Shown here: positions 1 to 6,136 of the stretch, one piece after another
How positions within the stretch are numbered: the first letter of the stretch is position 1
Layout: every line of letters begins with the position of its first letter
Source of the DNA: an uncultured Synergistales bacterium
GTDB lineage: Bacteria; Synergistota; Synergistia; Synergistales; Aminobacteriaceae
Length of the DNA stretch: 6,940 nt
Assembly (NCBI GenBank): GCA_905233515.1
Contig: CAJOEQ010000044.1
Coordinates: forward strand, 1-6,940
Direction: 5' to 3'
The notes under the pieces: model-generated
Told to the model about the DNA's origin: nothing
What the model saw: the letters and a program-made list of their open reading frames with translations, nothing else
Database searches by the model: none
Position numbers and translations under genes: made by a program

Positions 1-982
1 CGTAGCAAATAAAGTTATTCCCGGACTTGGGTATTTCCTAGCATTTGCCGTAGCTTTAGGGGGATTAGCTTTTAACGTTGGAAATGTCGGAGGTGCTGCG
101 TTAGGACTTAATACAGTTTTCGGAATTCCTAACAGTTACGGAGCTGCAATCAGTGCCGCAATAGCAATTTTTATTTTCTTGAATAAAGATTTAGGGAAGG
201 CGATGGACTATTTTACGCAGTTATTAGGCGTTTTAATGATTGCGCTTATGTTGTACGTGGCTGTTCAGTCTTCACCTCCTGTAGCTTTAGCAGCAAAAGA
301 GGCTGTAATTCCGAGTGAAATAAACTGGACAGTGATTTTAACGCTCATAGGCGGGACTGTAGGCGGTTATATTTCATTTTCGGGAGCTCATCGTTAAATT
401 GATGCTGGAGTAAGAGATCCTAAGGACGCAACAAAAGGGGCTATAAATGGAATCATAGTTACATCGGTTATGCGTGTATTATTATTCTTGGCCGTATTAG
501 GAGTTGTATATGTTGCAGCAGGTGAGGCGGCTGTAATTCTCGATAAAGGCAACCCGGCGGCGGACGCTTTCAGACGTGGAGCAGGTGAAATCGGTTATAA
601 AATGTTCGGAGTCATTTTATGGGCGGCGGGCGTTACTTCAGTTATAGGAGCGTCATATACTTCAGTGTCATTCTTGAGATCTTTATTTGGCGGTATAGAC
701 AGGAATTATCGCTGGTGGATGATTGGCTTTATTTGTGCTTCAACAGCAATAAATATTTTTGTCGCGAATCCTGTAGCATTACTCATTGCGGCAGGTTCGA
801 TTAACGGGCTTATATTGCCGCTTGCACTGGGTTGTATTTTGCTCGGAGCTTACAAGAAAAATGTTATCGGCGAAAATTATAAACATCCTGTTATATTAAC
901 TGCTTTGGGCTGGGCTGTTGTAGTGTTTACTTTCTGGATGGGTATTCAGGCACTGCCTAACATCATGAAAATTTTTAGTTAA
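1..982 (+). pseudogene. NRAMP-family (YcsG-like) membrane transporter, 5' end outside the window, interrupted by an in-frame TAA
   Basis: One reading frame (first full codon at base 2) runs to 982 and is broken only by TAA at 395-397. The product is very hydrophobic, with many helices; 131 residues are visible before the stop and 194 after it. The text around the break reads GGTVGGYISFSGAHR, stop, IDAGVRDP. Related transporters have a hydrophobic residue (HRLIDAG) there, so a single TTA to TAA change explains the stop without any frameshift. The downstream half could restart at ATG 470, but there is no Shine-Dalgarno sequence and this would give only the last helices. YcsG of the B. subtilis ycsF cluster belongs to this family, so the gene fits as the transporter of the oxoprolinase operon. 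The segment matching TM6 lacks the MPH metal ligands of true Mn/Fe NRAMPs, so the substrate is unknown. A sequencing or assembly error is the main alternative to real inactivation. Confidence 0.8.
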
Positions 983-985
983 GCC

Positions 986-1729
986 ATGAATAATATATCA
1001 GCTAAAATACTTCCGGCGGGAGAAACTTGTATATTTGTCGATTTCGGCGAAAAAATTGACATGCAAATAAACGGCTATGTTCAGGCGTTAAAGCAAATTC
1101 TCACGGAAGAAAATTTTACAGGTTTGCGCGAGTTAGTGCCGACTTATAGATCGCTTTCTATATATTTTGATCCGTTGACGGTAGATATTGACTCGCTTTA
1201 TGAGAGACTAAACAGGGCATTGAAGGAGCTTTCTAATTATAATATTGCTGAAGCTGGCTCTACTGAAATTCATGTACCTGTATTTTTCGGCGGTGAGTTC
1301 GGCCCGGACTTGCAAGACGTTGCAGAACACACAAAACTTTCACCCGAAGAAGTTATAAAGCGTTATTGTGAGTCGCCCTTGTATTGCTTTATGAACGGTT
1401 TCACGCCGGGATTCCCGTATTTAGGAGGCATGGACTCAACACTAGAGACTCCGAGACTCAAGAATCCCCGCGAATTCATACCCGCAAATAGTGTAGCAAT
1501 CGGAGGAGCTCAAGCAGGCGCATATTCAATCGCGAGTCCCGGGGGCTGGCGAATTATAGGGCGAGTCCCCTATGAATTATATGACCCGTATAGAGATCCC
1601 GCCGTAGCCATTCAAGCCGGAATGTGGGTTAAATTTTATCCTGTTGACATGACTCGCTATGAAGAAATTTCTAAGCAGGCAAAATCAGGAGTCTACAAAA
1701 TCGAATACAAGCAAAGGGGGATTAATTAA
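986..1729 (+). CDS. pxpB: 5-oxoprolinase subunit PxpB (KipI family)
   Basis: This cytosolic subunit of the PxpABC 5-oxoprolinase (ATP-dependent 5-oxoproline to glutamate) belongs to the KipI / allophanate hydrolase subunit 1 family, and 247 aa is a normal length. The N-terminus ILPAGETCIFVDFG (residues 8-21) is the usual family opening, which supports the ATG at 986. TYRSLSIYFDP lies at 53-63 and VPVFFGG at 97-103. The C-terminal cyclophilin-like half carries GFTPGFPYLGG (138-148), then SVAIGGAQAGAYSIASPGGW (169-188) and IIGR (190-193). The gene starts 3 nt after the transporter stop with no Shine-Dalgarno sequence in front, so translation probably depends on coupling to the upstream gene. 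It is followed 3 nt later by pxpC, its usual partner. In B. subtilis the homologue KipI was first described as an inhibitor of the sporulation kinase KinA. Given pxpA and pxpC in the same operon, the oxoprolinase role is more likely here. Confidence 0.93.
   Translation: MNNISAKILPAGETCIFVDFGEKIDMQINGYVQALKQILTEENFTGLRELVPTYRSLSIYFDPLTVDIDSLYERLNRALKELSNYNIAEAGSTEIHVPVFFGGEFGPDLQDVAEHTKLSPEEVIKRYCESPLYCFMNGFTPGFPYLGGMDSTLETPRLKNPREFIPANSVAIGGAQAGAYSIASPGGWRIIGRVPYELYDPYRDPAVAIQAGMWVKFYPVDMTRYEEISKQAKSGVYKIEYKQRGIN
1713..1720 (+). promoter_or_regulatory. Ribosome binding site of pxpC (AAAGGGGG)
   Basis: AAAGGGGG lies inside the last codons of pxpB, 12 nt before the pxpC ATG at 1733. The spacing is longer than usual. 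The same layout (A-run, five G, 12 nt, ATG) precedes pxpA, so it appears to be a real style of this genome. Confidence 0.6.
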
Positions 1730-1732
1730 ATC

Positions 1733-2800
1733 ATGAAATTAATAATACAATCTCCCGGAGCTTTAACGACTGTGCAGGATTTAGGCCGATGGGGCTATCA
1801 AGCTATAGGAATGCCAGTAAGCGGAGCAATGGACGCACCCGCATTAATACGCGGTAATATTTTACTCGGAAATCCTGATAACGCAGCTGCTCTTGAAATG
1901 ACTATGATGGGCGCAAGTGTTTTATTTAAGGACGGAGAAGGGGCAATCGCTATAACTGGCGGGGATTTACAGCCTAAATTAAATAATAATCCCGTCTCAA
2001 ATTGGCAGGTCTTACCCGTGAAGGACGGCGATATTTTGACATTCGGCGGAATTTGCGGGAAGGGATTCAGGGCTTATCTTTGTGTGAGCGGCGGAATTGA
2101 TGTCCCTTTAGTTATGGGAAGTCGCAGTACTTACATGAAGGCAAAAATCGGAGGTCTTGAAGGTCGTAAACTCGCAAAAGGTGATGAGCTTTTAACAGGT
2201 TCAGCCGGAAAATTTAAAGTCGGCTTGTCATGTCCTGAAAATTTACGGCCTGATTATTCAGTCGATAAACCTTTAAGAACTGTGCTAGGGCCTCAAGATG
2301 ATTATATAAAGCCTGAAGGAGTAAAAACTTTCTTGTCAGCTGAGTATAAAATTTCGTCGTCTTCTGACAGAATGGGCTCAAGAATGGAAGGCAGCGCAAT
2401 AATCGAACACGTAAAGAGTCCTGATATAGTCTCTGACGCTATACCGATGGGAGCTGTACAGATTCCCGGGCAGGGACTCCCGATTGTCATGATGGCAGAT
2501 CGTCAAACTACCGGCGGTTATGTCAAAATCGGAGTCGTTCATGCTCTTGACGTTGCGAGATTGAGTCAATTTTTGCCCGGATCTCCTGTTAAATTCTCAC
2601 AGATAACGCAAAAACAGGGTATAGAAATCTCAAAATCTGAAGCAAAATTATTAGATTCTTTACGCTCTCAAGTAACAGAGGCCGTGAATTCTCCGCAGAC
2701 TCCGACTCCTCAAACAACACAAAACGCACCGGCTCAAAGCGGAGCAATGAATATAATTATCAACGGTGAAAAGTTTTTTGTTACTTGGGAGAAATTATAA
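1733..2800 (+). CDS. pxpC: 5-oxoprolinase subunit PxpC (KipA family, biotin-dependent carboxyltransferase-like fold)
   Basis: This is the partner of PxpB in the 5-oxoprolinase complex; the family is also called KipA or allophanate hydrolase subunit 2. Family motifs run in order: TTVQDLGRWGY (12-22), PVSGAMD (28-34), AITGGDL (73-79), GFRAYLCVSGGIDVP (111-125), GPQDD (186-190), SDRMGSRMEG (211-220) and MMADRQTTGGYVKIG (253-267). The ATG at 1733 follows the pxpB stop by 3 nt and gives the standard N-terminus. The conserved domain ends near residue 310. It is followed by a linker rich in Pro, Thr and Gln (about 320-338) and a last stretch, MNIIINGEKFFVTWEKL (339-355). That stretch looks like the leading strands of biotin carrier proteins, but no biotinyl domain or MKM motif follows. 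Many databases name such proteins 'biotin-dependent carboxyltransferase' by fold only, and no biotin chemistry is implied for oxoprolinase. Confidence 0.93.
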   Translation: MKLIIQSPGALTTVQDLGRWGYQAIGMPVSGAMDAPALIRGNILLGNPDNAAALEMTMMGASVLFKDGEGAIAITGGDLQPKLNNNPVSNWQVLPVKDGDILTFGGICGKGFRAYLCVSGGIDVPLVMGSRSTYMKAKIGGLEGRKLAKGDELLTGSAGKFKVGLSCPENLRPDYSVDKPLRTVLGPQDDYIKPEGVKTFLSAEYKISSSSDRMGSRMEGSAIIEHVKSPDIVSDAIPMGAVQIPGQGLPIVMMADRQTTGGYVKIGVVHALDVARLSQFLPGSPVKFSQITQKQGIEISKSEAKLLDSLRSQVTEAVNSPQTPTPQTTQNAPAQSGAMNIIINGEKFFVTWEKL

Positions 2801-2809
2801 AAAAGGGGG
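2801..2809 (+). promoter_or_regulatory. Ribosome binding site of pxpA (AAAAGGGGG)
   Basis: AAAAGGGGG immediately follows the pxpC stop codon and sits 12 nt before the pxpA ATG at 2822. It supports that ATG as the start and shows that pxpA has its own initiation signal within the operon. Confidence 0.65.
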
Positions 2810-2821
2810 TAATTTATTCAA

Positions 2822-3592
2822 ATGAGTTATAAAGTTGATCTAAATAGCGATCTCGGTGAAAGTTTCGGAGCTTGGAAAATGGGACAAGATTCAGACGTGT
2901 TGACGTTCGTATCATCTGCAAATGTAGCTTGCGGATTTCACGCCGGAGATCCCCTCGTAATGCAAAAAACTGTATCAGAAGCAGTAAAAGCCGGAGTCGC
3001 TGTAGGTGCGCACCCTGCTTATCCTGATATAAAAGGTTTCGGGCGGCGTAATATGACCTGTTCACCCGATGAGCTTTACGCTGATACTCTTTATCAAATA
3101 GGAGCTTTACGGGCATTTTGTGAATCATCAGGAATCAAATTACAACACGTTAAACCTCATGGAGCAATGTATAACAGTGCCGCAAAAAAAATGGAAGAAG
3201 CTATTGCAATCGCTCAAGCAGTAAAGGACGCAGGCGGGAATTTGATTTTAATGGGATTAGCAGGATCAAAATTTGACGAGGCCGCCGAGAAAGTCGGAAT
3301 CCCCTACGCTGCTGAAGCATTTGCCGATCGAGGTTATATGAATGACGGTTCACTCGTTCCGCGGAAAATGGAAGGTGCTTTTGTTAAAGACGTAGAAATC
3401 GCCGCAAAACGAGTTATCAAAATGGTAAAAGAGGGAGTCGTTGAGGCAATTGACGGGACAATCGTAAATTTAAAGCCTCATTCAATTTGTCTACACGGTG
3501 ACTCGCCCTCTGCTGTACAAATGGCGCAAACTTTGAGAAAACGCTTAATTGAGGCCGGAATCGAAATTGTGCCGCTGAGAGATTTATTTTAA
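2822..3592 (+). CDS. pxpA: 5-oxoprolinase subunit PxpA (LamB/YcsF family)
   Basis: PxpA (YcsF) is a TIM-barrel-like cytosolic protein that works with PxpB and PxpC to convert 5-oxoproline and ATP to glutamate. The 256-residue length is typical. All hallmark motifs are present and intact: DLNSDLGESFG (6-16), ANVACGFHAGDP (33-44), GAHPAYPD (62-69), GFGRR (72-76), HVKPHGAMYN (109-118), EAFADRGY (165-172), SLVPRK (177-182) and CLHGD (223-227). The Asp, His and Glu residues in these motifs are the likely catalytic or metal-binding ones by family conservation. The gene lies 21 nt after pxpC and 18 nt before the ycsI-type gene, on the same strand with no terminator between, so it belongs to the same transcript. 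Nothing suggests damage. It is the best evidence that the operon is an oxoprolinase operon and not a urea/allophanate one. Confidence 0.95.
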   Translation: MSYKVDLNSDLGESFGAWKMGQDSDVLTFVSSANVACGFHAGDPLVMQKTVSEAVKAGVAVGAHPAYPDIKGFGRRNMTCSPDELYADTLYQIGALRAFCESSGIKLQHVKPHGAMYNSAAKKMEEAIAIAQAVKDAGGNLILMGLAGSKFDEAAEKVGIPYAAEAFADRGYMNDGSLVPRKMEGAFVKDVEIAAKRVIKMVKEGVVEAIDGTIVNLKPHSICLHGDSPSAVQMAQTLRKRLIEAGIEIVPLRDLF

Positions 3593-3593
3593 T

Positions 3594-3600
3594 AAGGAGA
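3594..3600 (+). promoter_or_regulatory. Ribosome binding site of the ycsI-type gene (AAGGAGA)
   Basis: AAGGAGATGA is a near-full complement of the 16S rRNA 3' end. It starts 2 nt after the pxpA stop, with the GGAG core 11 nt before ATG 3611. It fixes the start of the DUF1445 gene. Confidence 0.75.
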
Positions 3601-3610
3601 TGACGTTACA

Positions 3611-4411
3611 ATGACAAAACCGAGCGATTATGCAAATTACAGTCCGCAGGATGTCCGCAAAATGATTCGCGCCGGAGAATGGGATCGCCCGACTTCCGGA
3701 ATGTGTGAAGGTTATGTGCAGGCAAATTTAGCTGTCTTGTCAAAAGATTTAGCGTATGATTTTCTTGTTTTCGCACAAAGGAATCCTAAACCCTGCCCGA
3801 TTCTTGACGTTACAGAAGTCGGAAAAACTGAGCCGAAATTAATAGCCCCCGGAGCTGATATTACAAAAGATATACCGCGTTATAGAGTCTGGGAGAATGG
3901 CGAACTTGTTGACGAGGTTACAGACGTTACTAAATATTGGCGTGATGATTTAGTAGCTTTCTTGATTGGCTGTTCGTTCTCGTTTGAGGGTGCTATGCTG
4001 CAATCTCATGTCCCTGTACGTCATATTGAATGCGGCTGCAATGTTCCCATGTATGTAACTAATATTCAGTGTAAACCTGCTGGACGTTTGAGCGGCCCTA
4101 TGGTCGTATCAATGAGGCCGATTCCTGCGGATTTAGTTCCAAAGGCTGTCTTATGCACAGGAAGATTCCCAGCCGTTCACGGTGCGCCCGTTCATATCGG
4201 AGACCCCGCCGGAATAGGAATCAAAAATATTGATAAGCCCGATTTTGGTGACGCTGTAGAAATCAAACCGGGTGAAATTCCTGTATTCTGGGCATGCGGC
4301 GTTACTCCTCAAGCTGTTATCATGGCAGCTAAACCCGATTTTGCTATAACTCACGCGCCGGGGCATATGTTTATCGCTGACTTAAAAGATAGCGATTACG
4401 CAGTTTTCTAG
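3611..4411 (+). CDS. ycsI: DUF1445 / YcsI family protein (putative hydro-lyase, D-glutamate cyclase-related)
   Basis: The 266-residue cytosolic protein matches the YcsI/DUF1445 family over its full length. Recognisable blocks are VQANLAVL (36-43), [15 protein letters not shown] (57-71), IPRYRVW (88-94), [13 protein letters not shown] (114-126), [15 protein letters not shown] (144-158), GPMVVSMRP (162-170), [10 protein letters not shown] (190-199), FWACGVTPQ (226-234) and [10 protein letters not shown] (246-255). Databases usually call it a putative hydro-lyase. The same domain forms part of the mammalian mitochondrial D-glutamate cyclase, which makes 5-oxo-D-proline from D-glutamate. I do not know that this single-domain form has that activity. 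Its place at the end of the pxp operon, and the matching ycsI in the B. subtilis cluster, support a role around 5-oxoproline, for example handling the D-isomer. It is the last gene before a strong terminator. Family assignment is firm; function is inferred. Confidence 0.9.
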   Translation: MTKPSDYANYSPQDVRKMIRAGEWDRPTSGMCEGYVQANLAVLSKDLAYDFLVFAQRNPKPCPILDVTEVGKTEPKLIAPGADITKDIPRYRVWENGELVDEVTDVTKYWRDDLVAFLIGCSFSFEGAMLQSHVPVRHIECGCNVPMYVTNIQCKPAGRLSGPMVVSMRPIPADLVPKAVLCTGRFPAVHGAPVHIGDPAGIGIKNIDKPDFGDAVEIKPGEIPVFWACGVTPQAVIMAAKPDFAITHAPGHMFIADLKDSDYAVF

Positions 4412-4428
4412 AAATTAATAATATAATT

Positions 4429-4464
4429 CTGTGAGGCCGTCAAAAGCCTTGCAGATTTTTTTTT
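4429..4464 (+). terminator. Intrinsic terminator of the pxp operon
   Basis: A 9-bp stem, CTGTGAGGC (4429-4437) with GCCTTGCAG (4446-4454), contains two G-U wobbles and closes an 8-nt loop. After one A comes a run of nine T (4456-4464). It lies 17 nt after the ycsI-type stop and separates the metabolic operon from the macro-domain gene. Confidence 0.88.
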
Positions 4465-4485
4465 GTGTCATATACTCGTGAATAC

Positions 4486-4515
4486 TTGCATTTTTTGCGA
4501 ATCATAGTTTATTAT
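4486..4515 (+). promoter_or_regulatory. Candidate sigma-70 type promoter of the macro-domain gene
   Basis: TTGCAT (4486-4491) and TATTAT (4510-4515, 5 of 6 to consensus) are 18 nt apart, just after the terminator and about 30 nt before the start codon. The -35 match is poor (3 of 6). Nearby AT-rich alternatives such as TAATAT at 4520-4525 are possible, so the exact boxes are uncertain. A promoter in this gap is nonetheless expected, because the terminator isolates the downstream gene. Confidence 0.4.
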
Positions 4516-4534
4516 TCTGTAATATTATTTTACC

Positions 4535-4540
4535 GGGGGA
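4535..4540 (+). promoter_or_regulatory. Ribosome binding site of the macro-domain gene (GGGGGA)
   Basis: GGGGGA lies 7 nt before ATG 4548. It is the same G5 type as those of pxpC and pxpA, and it supports this ATG. Confidence 0.65.
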
Positions 4541-4547
4541 TTTCATT

Positions 4548-5555
4548 ATGCCATTAAAAATAGTTCGCAACGATATAACTAAAATGAAAACTCAAGCAAT
4601 CGTAAACACTGCTAATCATAACCCTATAGTCGGGCCGGGCTGTGATATAGCTGTATATAAGGCCGCCGGTTATGATGACTTGCTCAATTACAGAGAAAAA
4701 TATATCGGATTCGTCCCTGAAGGTGAAGTATTTATTACGCCAGGTTTTAATTTATCAGCAAAATATATCATTCACGCTGTCAGTCCGCTTTACAGGGGAG
4801 GCGATGACGGAGAAGAGGAAAAATTGCGCTCTTGTTATCAAAAAAGTTTACTCCTAGCAAAAAAATATAATATAGAATCTATATCATTCCCGTTAATTTC
4901 TACTGGGAGTTTCGGCTATCCTAAAGAAGAGGGCTTAAGAATTGCTTTAGATGAGATTAACGCGTTTTTATTAAATAATGACATGCTGATTTATATAGTC
5001 GTCTTCAACGAAAAAATTACTCAGTTAAGTCAAAAAATTTATCCCGATTTAGAATCTTATATCGATAATCTTTACGTCAATAATAAATTTAACGAAGAAT
5101 ATCAAGACGGTTATATTTTTAGAGAGCATTCAAGAAATTATCACAAACCGCCGCGCCCTGTTACTCAAGAATCACACTCAGAATATACTAATCTTATTGA
5201 GAGAATGCAAGAAATTCAAGAAACTTTCTCACAGCGACTCATGAAATTAATTCAAGAAAAAAATATGTCTAACTCTGAAGTCTATCACCGCGCTATTGTT
5301 GACAGGAAAATTTTTTCTAAAATTAAGAATGATTCTAACTATCAACCTAAAAAAATTACTGCCTTGTGCCTCTGTGTAGGTGCTAAATTAAATCTCATTG
5401 AAACTAAAGATTTACTCTCTAGAGCTGGTTACGCGCTTTCACCTTCTGACAAAATTGATATTATTTTCTCCTACTTCATTGAGCGCGAAATTTATGACAT
5501 GATCGATCTTGATATTGAACTCGAAAAATACGGACTCCCCTGCATAATTTCTTAA
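4548..5555 (+). CDS. Macro domain protein with C-terminal XRE-like helical domain
   Basis: The 335-residue protein has two parts. Residues 1 to about 165 are a macro domain, the fold that binds ADP-ribose and in some members removes it from proteins or nucleic acids. NDIT (8-11), AIVNTAN (17-23), a glycine loop GPGCDIAVYKAAG (29-41), GEVFITPGF (59-67), YIIHAVSP (73-80) and the phosphate-binding loop ISTGSFGYP (117-125) are all visible. D33 sits where MacroD-type hydrolases carry their conserved Asp. A poorly conserved, polar linker (about 180-215) leads to a helical C-terminus (about 220-335) with the layout of a lambda-repressor/XRE fold: SNSEVYHRAIV, DRKIFSKIKND, ITALCLCVGAKLN and ETKDLLSRAGYAL. 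This pairing recurs in Bacillota macro proteins as I know them. DNA or RNA binding by the C-terminal domain is inferred. No ADP-ribosyltransferase gene such as darT is adjacent, so a DarTG toxin-antitoxin reading is not supported. The gene appears to be monocistronic. Confidence 0.88.
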   Translation: MPLKIVRNDITKMKTQAIVNTANHNPIVGPGCDIAVYKAAGYDDLLNYREKYIGFVPEGEVFITPGFNLSAKYIIHAVSPLYRGGDDGEEEKLRSCYQKSLLLAKKYNIESISFPLISTGSFGYPKEEGLRIALDEINAFLLNNDMLIYIVVFNEKITQLSQKIYPDLESYIDNLYVNNKFNEEYQDGYIFREHSRNYHKPPRPVTQESHSEYTNLIERMQEIQETFSQRLMKLIQEKNMSNSEVYHRAIVDRKIFSKIKNDSNYQPKKITALCLCVGAKLNLIETKDLLSRAGYALSPSDKIDIIFSYFIEREIYDMIDLDIELEKYGLPCIIS

Positions 5556-5563
5556 ATTTATAT

Positions 5564-5591
5564 TTGTCTCTTCTCAGACGACTAAATTTTT
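5564..5591 (+). terminator. Weak hairpin after the macro-domain gene, possible terminator
   Basis: TTGTCT (5564-5569) can pair with AGACGA (5576-5581), six pairs including one G-U, around a 6-nt loop. Five T follow at 5587-5591 after a 5-nt gap. The short stem and the gap make termination uncertain. Confidence 0.3.
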
Positions 5592-5603
5592 AGCCCGCTT
5601 TCG

Positions 5604-5609
5604 TATAAT
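5604..5609 (+). promoter_or_regulatory. Candidate -10 box (TATAAT) of the sigma-like HTH gene
   Basis: A perfect TATAAT lies 47 nt upstream of ATG 5657. No good -35 box is found 16-18 nt further upstream, where the sequence is only ACTAAA or similar. It suggests a separate promoter for this gene, perhaps one needing an activator. Confidence 0.4.
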
Positions 5610-5640
5610 TTCCTTGTCAATTGGAAAATTTTTATTCAGT

Positions 5641-5647
5641 AAAGGAG
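5641..5647 (+). promoter_or_regulatory. Ribosome binding site that sets the start of the sigma-like gene (AAAGGAG)
   Basis: AAAGGAG ends 9 nt before ATG 5657. It lies inside the 12-codon extension that a TTG start at 5621 would add, so the ATG is the real start. Confidence 0.75.
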
Positions 5648-5656
5648 ATTATAACA

Positions 5657-6136
5657 ATGCAATACATAAATAATAACAAATTAACCGTCTCTAACAGAAT
5701 GGCCGAAATTTTAAAGCACGTAATCAACGCCGAACCCCGTATCCCCTCCATCATCGATTACGCTAAATCAATCAAAGACTCTCGGAGCCGCAATATCCTT
5801 CTTCTTAGACTCAGCGGCAAAACTCTTCAGGAAATCGGCAACTTTTACAGCATCACTAGAGAAAGAGTCAGACAAATTTGCAGCAAATTTTTACGCTCGG
5901 CTCGCAGAAAATTTAAACACTTCAGCGAAGATAAATATTTGTGCGTCGTCTCAAAATATCAAATCTCTTGCAAGGACTTCACCGCCTCATTTAATGAACC
6001 TGTCAGCACGTTCGTATACTGCAAAGCTGCTACTCGAAAAAATGCCCGCAAAATGCCACTTGAATCCTTGCTCGAAGATGATAATATACCCGTCTCAATG
6101 CGTAAACAAGTCGCACGCGCCGTATTTATTCACTAA
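5657..6136 (+). CDS. Small protein with sigma-70 region 4-like helix-turn-helix
   Basis: The 159-residue protein has no signal peptide or membrane segment. Residues about 43-86 resemble region 4 of sigma-70 factors: RNILLLRLSGKTLQEIG (45-61) followed by the recognition-helix pattern ITRERVRQICSKFLR (66-80), where TRERVRQI is the classic region 4.2 signature. Regions 2 and 3 are absent, so it cannot be a complete sigma factor. It more likely binds DNA as a regulator, or touches RNA polymerase or a -35-like site. The C-terminal half (about 87-159) is basic and I do not recognise it. ATC is used for 9 of 14 Ile codons, against about 5 of 37 in the macro gene just before, which hints at a different history. 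Its 3' end overlaps the convergent restriction gene by 11 bp. Its target and role are unknown. Confidence 0.75.
   Translation: MQYINNNKLTVSNRMAEILKHVINAEPRIPSIIDYAKSIKDSRSRNILLLRLSGKTLQEIGNFYSITRERVRQICSKFLRSARRKFKHFSEDKYLCVVSKYQISCKDFTASFNEPVSTFVYCKAATRKNARKMPLESLLEDDNIPVSMRKQVARAVFIH

Noticed and set aside
380..410. Frameshift as the cause of the transporter break
   Set aside because: The frame is identical on both sides of the stop, so a substitution is enough.
619..804. Open frame of 61 codons in another frame within the transporter
   Set aside because: The transporter frame carries the conserved hydrophobic protein, and this one is a shadow without a start signal.
470..982. The downstream transporter part as a separate intact gene starting at ATG 470
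   Set aside because: Conserved sequence continues in the same frame upstream through 398-469, there is no ribosome binding site, and the product would be a partial transporter.
986..2800. Allophanate hydrolase (urea degradation) subunits
   Set aside because: The folds match, but pxpA directly downstream and the ycsI-type gene mark an oxoprolinase operon; no urea carboxylase is seen.
2814..3128. A 104-codon open frame on the minus strand opposite pxpA
   Set aside because: It lies fully inside a strongly conserved gene, shows no family motifs, and is an antisense shadow.
4548..5555. DarTG-type toxin-antitoxin system
   Set aside because: DarG also has a macro domain, but no adjacent DarT-like ADP-ribosyltransferase gene is present, and the C-terminal domain looks XRE-like.
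5621..5656. TTG start at 5621 for the sigma-like gene
   Set aside because: It has no Shine-Dalgarno sequence, and the strong AAAGGAG lies within this extension, pointing to ATG 5657.
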